64,000 nucleotides of DNA from Paraburkholderia ultramafica (GTDB lineage: Bacteria > Pseudomonadota > Gammaproteobacteria > Burkholderiales > Burkholderiaceae). The notes below the pieces were generated by a model, which did not search any database, was not told where the DNA came from, and saw only the letters and a list, made by a program, of their open reading frames with translations. Position numbers and translations under genes: made by a program. Shown one piece after another: positions 16,646 through 24,592 of the stretch; within the stretch, counting starts at the first letter, position 1, and each line of letters begins with the position of its first letter. The DNA is taken from the NCBI RefSeq assembly GCF_902859915.1, contig NZ_CADIKK010000009.1:124001-188000 (forward strand), read 5' to 3'.

Positions 16646-17542
16646 ATGAGCGAAGCACCACACGGAGCCCCGATCAAAACCCCAGCACAGCTCGTCGCCG
16701 CGATCATCGCCGGGTTTGCTGTGCCGATCGTCATCATCGTTCTGCTGGCGGTCTACGTCGATAATTCGACTCGCACCGGCGCCGGCACCGATTCTCTCTC
16801 CGAAGCCGAAGTCACCGCCCGCATCAAGCCGCTAGCCCAGGTCGAAATTCGCGACGCCAACGCGCCGCGCGTCTTCAAGAGCGGCGAAGAAGTCTACAAG
16901 GCCGTGTGCTCCGCGTGTCACGCGTCGGGTACGGCAGGCGCGCCGAAATTCACCAATACCGCCGACTGGGCACCGCGCATCGCGCAGGGCTTCGACACGC
17001 TGCTACACACGGCGCTCGCCGGCAAAGGCGCGATGCCGCCGCGCGGCGGCACCAGTGCGGACGACTACAGCGACTTCGAAATCGCCCGCGCCGTGGCCTA
17101 TATGGCGAACAACTCCGGCGCAAGCTTCCCCGAACCGGCGCAGCCGACAGCGGGTGCGGCAGCAGCCTCCGGTGCGGCGGCGGCTGCGCCGGCGGGCGCT
17201 TCGGACGCGGGCGCGGCCCAGGCCGCCGCGGCAATGGCGGCCATGGCCAGCGTGCCGCAAGCCGCAGCGCCGGCAGCAGGTGCCGCGCAAAGCGCGGACG
17301 CGTCGCAGGCGGGCAAGGCGTTGTATCAGCAGGTTTGCCAGGCCTGTCACGCAGCCGGCGTGCTGAATGCACCGAAGCTCGGCGACAAGGAAGCCTGGGC
17401 ACCGCGTCTGAAAGAGCCGATGGACACCGTCTATAACTACGCGCTGCACGGCAAGGGCGCGATGCCTGCGAAGGGCGGTTCGACTGCGTCCGACGCCGAC
17501 GTCAAGGCCGCCGTCGACTATATGGTCAGCGCGGTGAAGTAA
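16646..17542 (+). CDS. Membrane-anchored di-haem cytochrome c5-type protein
   Basis: A 298-residue electron-transfer protein. One membrane helix near the N-terminus (about residues 18-38) anchors it in the inner membrane with the rest in the periplasm. Two class I cytochrome c domains follow, with haem motifs CSACH (Cys88, Cys91, His92) and CQACH (Cys231, Cys234, His235). Each has a later Met in GKGAMP that can be the distal ligand. An Ala/Pro-rich linker (about 165-220) joins them. Such proteins donate electrons to terminal oxidases or related systems. The start at 16646 is preceded by GGAGA. It is monocistronic with a strong terminator. Confidence 0.92.
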   Translation: MSEAPHGAPIKTPAQLVAAIIAGFAVPIVIIVLLAVYVDNSTRTGAGTDSLSEAEVTARIKPLAQVEIRDANAPRVFKSGEEVYKAVCSACHASGTAGAPKFTNTADWAPRIAQGFDTLLHTALAGKGAMPPRGGTSADDYSDFEIARAVAYMANNSGASFPEPAQPTAGAAAASGAAAAAPAGASDAGAAQAAAAMAAMASVPQAAAPAAGAAQSADASQAGKALYQQVCQACHAAGVLNAPKLGDKEAWAPRLKEPMDTVYNYALHGKGAMPAKGGSTASDADVKAAVDYMVSAVK

Positions 17543-17581
17543 GGCGTTTGGCAGACCGCTTGCGGCGTTGGCCGCAGAACG

Positions 17582-17621
17582 AAAAATCCCTGCACGCGTC
17601 GTCGCTGTGCAGGGATTTTTT
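17582..17621. terminator. Bidirectional intrinsic terminator
   Basis: A perfect stem AATCCCTGCAC / GTGCAGGGATT has T6 on the plus strand and T5 on the minus strand. It ends both the cytochrome gene and the convergent NTF2-like gene. Confidence 0.92.
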
Positions 17622-17648
17622 ATGCGCGATGCGTTTTGCGTTGACGCG

Positions 17649-18236
17649 TCAGGCTGAATGGAGAGAGTCCGGTGCGCACGCGGGATGGCTGAACGCGTCG
17701 ACAAAAGCCAACGCCGGTGTGCTGCGAGCGAGCACGTTGAAATGCGCGTGCAACGCGGCGGGTGTGAGCCACGGATAGTCCAGGCCCGCTTGCAATGCTT
17801 CGAGCAATGCGCCGTCGGCATCAGGCACGACGTCCATGCGGGCGATGTGGATGTCGAAACCCGTAACGGCCGGCGTCTGGTCGAAGGTCCATCGATAGAC
17901 GCGGTGGCCGACGCGCAATGCGCCGCTGGCAGATTCGCGCATCACCACCAGCCAGGGCAGCGCGTCGATCACGCCGCCGTGTACCTCGAGCGAATCGCAC
18001 ACGTAATAGGTCCGGCAACGCGCGTACTGGGCGCCGAAATCGGTGACGAGCGTTTTCGCAACCGCATCGGCACCGACGGTGCGCGCCGGAAACGCGATCG
18101 CCTGCGTCGCTAGCGAAATGGTGAGCACCGCGTCCGCAGCGAAGGCTTCGGCGATGCGTCGAGCGCATGTGTTGTCTTTCGCGTCGATATAGGTTTCGAG
18201 TGCGCGGCGATAGGGCGCGAGCGGTGGCAGGGTCAT
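17649..18236 (-). CDS. NTF2/SnoaL-like fold protein of unknown role
   Basis: A 195-residue soluble protein whose first 130 residues fit the NTF2-like cone fold. Helices (YRRALETYIDAKDN and CARRIAEAFAADA) are followed by strands such as AVLTISL and GHRVYRWTFDQ. This fold serves in small enzymes, polyketide cyclases and stress-related dimers, so no specific function is proposed. There is no signal peptide. The gene is alone on the minus strand between the cytochrome gene and rep. Confidence 0.6.
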   Translation of the reverse strand: MTLPPLAPYRRALETYIDAKDNTCARRIAEAFAADAVLTISLATQAIAFPARTVGADAVAKTLVTDFGAQYARCRTYYVCDSLEVHGGVIDALPWLVVMRESASGALRVGHRVYRWTFDQTPAVTGFDIHIARMDVVPDADGALLEALQAGLDYPWLTPAALHAHFNVLARSTPALAFVDAFSHPACAPDSLHSA

Positions 18237-18409
18237 GCGAGCGGTCTCCCATTAACGCCCGTCGACATTCGGTCAACGAGCCGCGCCAGTCTAGCTGAAG
18301 CCTGCGGACCAACCGCCGAAGCACCTGCCATCCCCAGGGTCTTGCGAACGAACAGAACGGGAACGGGAGCGGAAACCAAACGCGCCCGCCCCGCCGTCCT
18401 CCGCACCGC

Positions 18410-20500
18410 TCAAGGCTTCTGCAACAACGCCTTCAAACTCGCGAGCCGGTCTTTCGGCGACATCGGCGCTTCTTCGGGCGTCGGCGACGGAGCGTCGTCG
18501 AGCAGCATTTCGGGAATGAAGCGCGACGGCTCGCACACCACCGTCTCTCTCGCGCGCTTGCGCTTCTTGCACCAGTTCAGATGCAGGCTGCGCTGCGCAC
18601 GCGTAATCGCGACGTACATCAGACGGCGTTCTTCCTCGATGCGCGCGTCGTCGATCGGCTCATCGTCGGGGCCGCCGCGATGCGGCATGATGCCTTCTTC
18701 GACGCCCACCAGAAACACGTGCGGATACTCCAGCCCCTTCGACGCATGCACCGTCGAGAGCCGCACCGCATCGGGATCTTCCTCGCGGCCTTCGAGCATC
18801 GACATCAGCGCGACGGTCTGGATCAGGCCGAGCAGGTTCTTGCCGGTGTCGCCGAAACCGTCGGCGGTGTCGTAGCCGGTCGCTTCGCTATTGGCGGCGC
18901 CCTCTGGCTCAGCCTTGGTACCTTTGCGCTTGAGCCATTCCACGAACTCCAGCACGTTCTGCCATTTGGCCTGCGCCTGACGTTCGTCGAATGCGTCGTA
19001 CAGGTACGCTTCGTAGTGGATCGCGTCCATCAGTTCGTCGAGCAGCGGGCCGGCCGCGTCCTTCTCCGCGCGATCGGTGAGGCGCTGCATGAAATCGCAG
19101 AACACGCGCATCGGTTCGATCTGGCGCGGCGACAGGCGCGCTTCGATGCCGCCCATGTACACCGCTTCGAACAGCGACACCTTGGCCTGACCCGCGAACG
19201 AGCCGAGCGCTTCGAGCGTCGTATTGCCGACGCCGCGGCGCGGCGTGGTGATCGCGCGGATGAACGCGGGGTCGTCGTTCGCGTTGGCGATCAGGCGCAG
19301 ATACGCGCAGATGTCCTTGATCTCGGCTTTGTCGAAGAACGACTGGCCGCCGGACAGCACGTACGGAATCCGCTCGCGACGCAGCACCTGCTCGAAGATG
19401 CGCGCCTGAAAGTTGCCGCGATACAGGATCGCGTAGTCGCGGAAATTCGCGCGCCGCTCGAACTTGTGCGCGGACAGGCGGAACACCACGGACTCGGCCT
19501 CATGCTCTTCGTCGTTGCAAGGCGTGACGGTGATCGTGTCGCCCATGCCGTGTTCGGACCACAGCTTCTTTTCGAACAGCTTCGGGTTGTTCGCGATCAC
19601 GTTGTTCGCGGCGGTCAGAATGCGCACCGTCGAGCGGTAATTCTGTTCCAGCTTGATCAGATGCAGCTTCGGAAAATCCTTGCTGAGCTGCCCGAGATTT
19701 TCGAGCGTCGCGCCGCGCCAGCCATAGATCGCCTGGTCGTCATCGCCGACCGCCGTGAACGCCGCGCGCTTGCCGGCCAGCAGCTTCACCAGTTCGTACT
19801 GGCACGCGTTGGTGTCCTGGTACTCGTCGATCAGCAGATAGCGCAGCTTGTTCTGCCAGCGTTCACGCACCTGCTCGTTCTTCGCGAAGAGTTCGGCGGG
19901 CAGGCGGATCAGATCGTCGAAATCGACTGCCTGATACGCGTGCAGCGTCGCCACGTAGTTGCGGTAGACAATCGCCGCCTGATGCTCGTCCTCGTTCGCG
20001 GCGATCGCGATCGCTTCTTCGGGCATGATCAGGCCGTTCTTCCACAGCGAGATGATCGACTGGATCTTGCGGATGAAGCCCTTGTCCGTCGAGCCGACCT
20101 GCTCCTGGATCATGCCGAAGCAATCGTCCGAATCCATGATCGAGAACTGCGGCTTCAGGCCGACGTGTTCCGCCTCTTGCCGCAGAATCTGCACGCCGAG
20201 CGAGTGGAACGTGCAGACCGTCAACTGATTGACGGGCACTTTGCGGCCTTCCTTGCCGGGCGTGGTGAGCGTCTTGCCTTCGAGCAGCTTGCCGACGCGC
20301 TCGCGCATTTCCGCCGCGGCCTTGTTCGTGAACGTGACGGCGGCGATGTGGCGCGGCTCGAAGCCTTTGGCTTCGATCAGGTGCGCGATTTTCTGCGTGA
20401 TCACGCGCGTCTTGCCGCTGCCTGCGCCAGCGAGCACGAGACACGGACCGTCAAGATAACGGACCGCTTCATTTTGAGCGGGGTTCAGGCCTGCGGACAT
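18410..20500 (-). CDS. rep: ATP-dependent DNA helicase Rep
   Basis: A 696-residue SF1A 3'-5' helicase that in E. coli helps replication forks pass protein barriers. Helicase motifs in order: Q motif LNPAQNEAV, motif I AGAGSGKT (about residues 22-29), Ia VTFTNKAA, II DEYQDT, III GDDDQAIYGWRGA, IV LEQNYRS, Va TVHASKGLEYPHVFLVG, VI YVAITRAQ. The N-terminus (GPCLVLAGAGSGKTRVITQK) resembles Rep more than UvrD, and the protein lacks the long UvrD C-terminal extension. It is a single gene. Assignment to Rep rather than another UvrD-like paralogue is probable. Confidence 0.9.
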   Translation of the reverse strand: MSAGLNPAQNEAVRYLDGPCLVLAGAGSGKTRVITQKIAHLIEAKGFEPRHIAAVTFTNKAAAEMRERVGKLLEGKTLTTPGKEGRKVPVNQLTVCTFHSLGVQILRQEAEHVGLKPQFSIMDSDDCFGMIQEQVGSTDKGFIRKIQSIISLWKNGLIMPEEAIAIAANEDEHQAAIVYRNYVATLHAYQAVDFDDLIRLPAELFAKNEQVRERWQNKLRYLLIDEYQDTNACQYELVKLLAGKRAAFTAVGDDDQAIYGWRGATLENLGQLSKDFPKLHLIKLEQNYRSTVRILTAANNVIANNPKLFEKKLWSEHGMGDTITVTPCNDEEHEAESVVFRLSAHKFERRANFRDYAILYRGNFQARIFEQVLRRERIPYVLSGGQSFFDKAEIKDICAYLRLIANANDDPAFIRAITTPRRGVGNTTLEALGSFAGQAKVSLFEAVYMGGIEARLSPRQIEPMRVFCDFMQRLTDRAEKDAAGPLLDELMDAIHYEAYLYDAFDERQAQAKWQNVLEFVEWLKRKGTKAEPEGAANSEATGYDTADGFGDTGKNLLGLIQTVALMSMLEGREEDPDAVRLSTVHASKGLEYPHVFLVGVEEGIMPHRGGPDDEPIDDARIEEERRLMYVAITRAQRSLHLNWCKKRKRARETVVCEPSRFIPEMLLDDAPSPTPEEAPMSPKDRLASLKALLQKP

Positions 20501-20847
20501 CGTCTGTGGATGGGTAATGCGGTTGAAAGCGGCGGTTGAGGGCGCGTCGGCGCGAAATCGCCAGCCGTTGGCCCGGGGGCATGCTGCGCGCCGCCGGCTG
20601 GAACGGACGCCGCGCAGGGTGCGCAGGTGTTCCGGGCCGCCGCGATTCGCGCGAGAGGGGCGATGTTAACACGGATGACCTCGACGGATGACTTCGGCGG
20701 ATGACCTCGACGAACGCCCGCGCCGACCCCACGACGAGTCGCTGCGACGACGCTGACGGCCCGCCTTCAGGACATGCCACAATCACGGTGTTGCGCGCCA
20801 TCGCCGCGGTGGCAAAGCGGCGCGCCGTTTTTTGCAGGAAGACACGC

Positions 20848-21897
20848 ATGTCCGCATCGCTGAAGATTGGATTGATGGGTTACGGTTTTGCTGGCGCGAC
20901 CTTTCATGCGCCGGTGATCGCACATTGCGGGCGCGCCAACGTCGCCGCCATCGCGACGAGTCAGCCCGAGCGCGCGCTGGCCGACTATCCGCACGCGAAA
21001 GTCGTAGCCGATCTCGACGCGCTGCTGGCGCTCGAAGACATCGACTGCGTCGTGATCGCGACGCCCAACGACACACACTTCGACCTCGCGCGCCGCACGC
21101 TGGAAGCTGGCAAGCACGTGGTGGTCGACAAGCCGGTCACGCTGAGCGCCGCCGACGCCCACACGCTTGCCAACATCGCGCTCGCCCGGGGCAAGCTGTT
21201 CATGCCCTTTCACAACCGTCGCTGGGACGGCGATTTTCTGACCGTGCGCGATCTGCTCGCTCGCGTGGAGTTGGGGCGCGTCACGCAATTCGAATCGCAT
21301 TTCGACCGCTTCCGGCCGGAAGTGCGGCAGCGTTGGCGCGAAGAGGTGTCGCGCGGCGGCGGCTTGCTGTTCGATCTCGGCCCGCATCTGATCGACCAGG
21401 CGCTGGCGCTGTTCGGCGCGCCGCAGACCGTGTCGGCGACGGTGCGCACGCATCGCGACCAGGCCAGCGCGCCGGACTATGTGCATATTCAGCTCGGCTA
21501 CGGCGAGTTCGAGGTGGTATTGCACGCCAGCGCGTTGACGGCCCTGGTCGCGCCGCGGTTTGCGATCCACGGCACGCGCGGCAGCTATGTGAAACACGGG
21601 CTCGACACGCAGGAAGATCAGTTGAAAGCCGGTCTGCGGCCGGGCGATGAAGGCTTCGGCGCCGGCAATACCGCGGGTGTGCTGCGCGTGCTGGAAGGCG
21701 ATCAGGAAGTCGAGCGCGAGGTGCCGACGCGCGATGGAGACTACGTCGGGTTCTATATCGCGGTGGCCGACGCCATCCAGAACGGCATCGCGTTCCCGGT
21801 CAAACCGCAAGATGCCGTTGACGTCATGACCATCATCGAGCTTGCTGCGCGCAGCTCGGAAGAAGGCGTGCGCCTGCCGTTCGAGCGCATTCGCTGA
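20848..21897 (+). CDS. Gfo/Idh/MocA-family oxidoreductase
   Basis: A 349-residue NAD(P)-dependent sugar or polyol dehydrogenase. The N-terminal Rossmann domain starts KIGLMGYGFAGATFHAPVI. The family motif containing the catalytic Lys is GKHVVVDKPVTL (about residues 90-101), and the C-terminal alpha/beta domain has GGGLLFDLGPHLIDQAL with the catalytic His. It resembles YdgJ-type enzymes, some of which act on inositols, but the substrate is not predictable. The start at 20848 has AGGAAG upstream; a longer frame to 20701 is not family-like. No operon partners. Confidence 0.88.
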   Translation: MSASLKIGLMGYGFAGATFHAPVIAHCGRANVAAIATSQPERALADYPHAKVVADLDALLALEDIDCVVIATPNDTHFDLARRTLEAGKHVVVDKPVTLSAADAHTLANIALARGKLFMPFHNRRWDGDFLTVRDLLARVELGRVTQFESHFDRFRPEVRQRWREEVSRGGGLLFDLGPHLIDQALALFGAPQTVSATVRTHRDQASAPDYVHIQLGYGEFEVVLHASALTALVAPRFAIHGTRGSYVKHGLDTQEDQLKAGLRPGDEGFGAGNTAGVLRVLEGDQEVEREVPTRDGDYVGFYIAVADAIQNGIAFPVKPQDAVDVMTIIELAARSSEEGVRLPFERIR

Positions 21898-22092
21898 GTG
21901 CTTCAACTGCGCGACGCGGTGGCTTGTGTACCTAAAACCGCACTTGCCACCCGCGCCGCGCAGGCATCAGCCTGACGTCCCCGAAAGGAACATAGCGTTA
22001 CAACTCTGCCCGCCTCCCCGGTCAGCGCGCACCCGCGATCATCCGTTGCTACGCGAGTAGCACCATCAACGACAACGACTTCCGGAGAGTCC

Positions 22093-22443
22093 ATGCCTCG
22101 TACCATCCGCGCAATGGCCGCCTGCGCCGTGCTCAGTTCTCTCGCCGCCTGCGTGGCGACGCCCCCGCCCGCGCCGGCGCCGCGCCCCAACCCGCAGCAG
22201 ATCGCGGATCAGCGTCTGCATCAGGTCGACGGCCGGATCGACAATCTCGGCCGCCGGATCGACAAGCGTGTGAATCAGGGCGACTATCCGCCTGCGCAAG
22301 GCGCCGCCCTGCACCATCGGCTGGACGTGATCCGCCAGGAGGCGCATGACATGGCCGCGCAACACGCCGGCGGCCTCACCGCCGACGAACAGCGCGTGCT
22401 GAATCAGGAACTGGACAGCGCGGCGCACGCGATCGGCGAGTAA
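22093..22443 (+). CDS. Small lipoprotein of unknown function
   Basis: A 116-residue protein with a lipoprotein signal peptide: a charged start, a hydrophobic core and the lipobox LAAC (Cys20). Residues after Cys20 are Pro/Ala-rich (VATPPPAPAPRPNPQQ), a typical flexible linker. The rest is predicted helical with charged repeats (VDGRIDNLGRRIDKRVNQGDY) and ends in an acidic helix. It would be anchored to the outer membrane through lipid-modified Cys20. No family function is recognised. It stands between an oxidoreductase gene and the glycine riboswitch. Confidence 0.75.
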   Translation: MPRTIRAMAACAVLSSLAACVATPPPAPAPRPNPQQIADQRLHQVDGRIDNLGRRIDKRVNQGDYPPAQGAALHHRLDVIRQEAHDMAAQHAGGLTADEQRVLNQELDSAAHAIGE

Positions 22444-22564
22444 GCGCCGCCGCTTCCCGCCTTTTCCGTCACCGGAGCAGCGCGAGCGCGGACATCACAT
22501 CCCGCGCTTTTTTTGCCGACGGCGACGCGCTGTGCCAGCCGCCATGCCGGTCGGGGGCCTTTAT

Positions 22565-22593
22565 TTGACAAGCCCCCGGCCGTCGCGTACATT
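22565..22593 (+). promoter_or_regulatory. Sigma-70 promoter of the gcv operon
   Basis: TTGACA (22565-22570), a 17-base spacer and TACATT (22588-22593) are a near-consensus sigma-70 promoter. It is placed so that transcription would begin at about 22600, the first bases of the glycine riboswitch. Confidence 0.8.
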
Positions 22594-22600
22594 CGCCGCA

Positions 22601-22874
22601 CGCGTCGGGAGAGCGCGCTGGCCGCTGAATATCGCAGGCCGCGCCGCCGAAGGGGCACACCCGCAAACTCTCAGGCAAAAGGACCGACCGCGTCGAAAAA
22701 CCCCGCGTCAACGCAACATCGAGGCAGCGGTTTTTCGCACTCTGGAGAGCGGCAGTAGCCATCTGCAAACGCAGGTTCAGGCAGGCTGCCCACCGAAGGG
22801 GCGCGCGTTTCGCCGTGACGAATCCAGGTTCTCGCGGCAGCGCAATCTCTCAGGTATCGAGGACAGAGGGGTCA
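22601..22874 (+). promoter_or_regulatory. Tandem glycine riboswitch (gcvT motif)
   Basis: Two consecutive glycine aptamers are visible. The first (about 22601-22694) has GTCGGGAGAG, CCGAAGGGGCA and ACTCTCAGGCAAAAGGACCGAC. The second (about 22737-22874) has CTCTGGAGAG, CACCGAAGGGG and ATCTCTCAGGTATCGAGGACAGAG. These are the conserved P1/P3/P4 boxes of the class. It precedes gcvT, the classical target, and is expected to turn the operon on when glycine is high. The expression platform lies in 22875-22956, where a GGCGTAGCGCC hairpin and a T-run (22928-22933) precede the start codon; the exact switch mechanism is not clear by eye. Confidence 0.95.
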
Positions 22875-22956
22875 TGCAGAACCACGCTCGCAGGCACCTT
22901 GCCGCGAGGCGTAGCGCCGCATGGCCTTTTTTGTTTCGCGAGATGCCCGAGGCCCC

Positions 22957-24075
22957 ATGACCGAACTCAAACACACCCCGCTCAACGCCACCCACCGTGC
23001 GCTCAACGCCCGCATGGTCGATTTCGGCGGCTGGGACATGCCCGTCAACTACGGCTCGCAGATCGAGGAACATCGCGCCGTGCGTACCGACGCCGGCATG
23101 TTCGACGTCTCGCACATGTGCGTCGTCGATTTCACCGGCGAGCGCGTGCGCGCGTTCTTCGAATACGCGCTGGCCAACAATGTCGCCAAGCTGCAAACGC
23201 CGGGCCGCGCGCTCTACTCCTGCCTGCTGAACCCGAACGGCGGCGTGATCGACGATCTGATCGTCTATTACTTCGGCGAACAGCACTTCCGCGTGGTCGT
23301 CAACGCCGGCACCGCCGACAAAGACATCGCCTGGTTCGGCCAGCTCAACGCCGAGGGCGGCTTCGGCCTGACCATCACGCCGCGCCGCGACTTCGCGATC
23401 GTCGCCGTGCAAGGCCCGAACGCGCGCGAAAAAGTCTGGCAAACGGTGCCGGCCGCACGCGCCGCCACTGAAGCGCTCAAGCCGTTCAACGCCGCACGCA
23501 TCGAAGACACGCCGTTCGGCGAATTGACCGTCGCCCGCACCGGCTACACCGGCGAAGACGGCTTCGAAATCATCGTCCCGGCCGATCACGTTCAGGCACT
23601 GTGGAACGCACTGCACGCGCAAGGTGTGCGCCCGGCCGGCCTCGGCGCGCGCGACACGCTGCGCCTCGAAGCCGGCATGAACCTGTACGGCCAGGACATG
23701 GACGACAACGTCTCACCGCTCGACGCCGGCCTCGCATGGACCGTCGACCTCACCTCGCCGCGCGACTTCGTCGGCAAGGCCAGGCTGGAAGCCGACGGCT
23801 CGCAGGCGGCGTTCGTCGGCCTGATCCTGCTGAAGGAAAACGGCAAGGCGGCGGGCGTGCTGCGGGCCCATCAGAAAGTCGTTACGCCGCACGGCGAAGG
23901 CGAAATCACCAGCGGCACTTTTTCCCCGACGATGCAGGAGTCGATCGCCTTCGCGCGCGTGCCGAAGGGCGTGCAGCCGGGCGACACCGTTCACGTTCAG
24001 ATTCGCGACAAGGCCGTGCCCGCAAGCGTGGTAAAACTGCCGTTCGTGCGCAACGGAAAAGTGCTGGCGGTTTAA
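22957..24075 (+). CDS. gcvT: Aminomethyltransferase, T-protein of the glycine cleavage system
   Basis: A 372-residue cytoplasmic enzyme that takes the aminomethyl group from lipoyl-GcvH, releases ammonia and loads 5,10-methylene-tetrahydrofolate. It shows family landmarks: [20 protein letters not shown] near the start, FDVSHM, the catalytic-region [14 protein letters not shown], and the C-terminal [18 protein letters not shown]. The start at 22957 gives the usual N-terminus ([15 protein letters not shown]); the longer frame from 22921 overlaps the riboswitch expression platform. First gene of gcvT-gcvH-gcvP under the glycine riboswitch. Confidence 0.97.
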   Translation: MTELKHTPLNATHRALNARMVDFGGWDMPVNYGSQIEEHRAVRTDAGMFDVSHMCVVDFTGERVRAFFEYALANNVAKLQTPGRALYSCLLNPNGGVIDDLIVYYFGEQHFRVVVNAGTADKDIAWFGQLNAEGGFGLTITPRRDFAIVAVQGPNAREKVWQTVPAARAATEALKPFNAARIEDTPFGELTVARTGYTGEDGFEIIVPADHVQALWNALHAQGVRPAGLGARDTLRLEAGMNLYGQDMDDNVSPLDAGLAWTVDLTSPRDFVGKARLEADGSQAAFVGLILLKENGKAAGVLRAHQKVVTPHGEGEITSGTFSPTMQESIAFARVPKGVQPGDTVHVQIRDKAVPASVVKLPFVRNGKVLAV

Positions 24076-24138
24076 GCAGCCGGCGCGCGCGTCTCCCTTT
24101 TTAAGCTAATACCGAATCACACCGCATAGGAGCATCCG

Positions 24139-24519
24139 ATGAGCATCCCGGCCGATCTGAAATACACCGAATCGCACGAATGGGTCCGCACCGAAACGGA
24201 CGGCACGCTGACGGTCGGCATCACCGACCACGCGCAGGAAGCGCTCGGCGACATCGTCTTCTTCGAAGTCCAGGAACTGGGCAAGACCGTGAACGCCGGC
24301 GACACCGTCGCCGTGATCGAATCGGTGAAAGCCGCTTCCGATATCTACGCGCCGGTCTCGGGCGAGATCATCGAAGCGAACACGGCCGTGGCCGATACGC
24401 CCGATTCGGTTAATACCACACCGTACGAAAGCTGGCTCTTCAAGATCAAGCCCGCTGCCGACGCATCGCGGGACCGCCTGATCGACGCCGACGCGTACAC
24501 CAAGTCGATCGGCGCCTGA
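24139..24519 (+). CDS. gcvH: Glycine cleavage system H protein
   Basis: A 126-residue lipoyl carrier that shuttles the aminomethyl intermediate between P, T and L proteins. The lipoylation site is the Lys of [17 protein letters not shown] (about residue 65). Length and hammerhead fold are normal. RBS GGAG precedes the ATG. It lies 63 bases after gcvT and 73 before gcvP. Confidence 0.97.
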   Translation: MSIPADLKYTESHEWVRTETDGTLTVGITDHAQEALGDIVFFEVQELGKTVNAGDTVAVIESVKAASDIYAPVSGEIIEANTAVADTPDSVNTTPYESWLFKIKPAADASRDRLIDADAYTKSIGA

Positions 24520-24592
24520 TTCACCTTTACGTTTAACCCGTCAGGTGCGGCGCGTTCCTCTCGAAAGGACAGCCGCACCGCCAGGAACACCC

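Noticed and set aside
18581..20539. A 652-residue plus-strand frame opposite rep
   Set aside because: Antisense shadow caused by GC-biased codons; all helicase motifs are on the minus strand.
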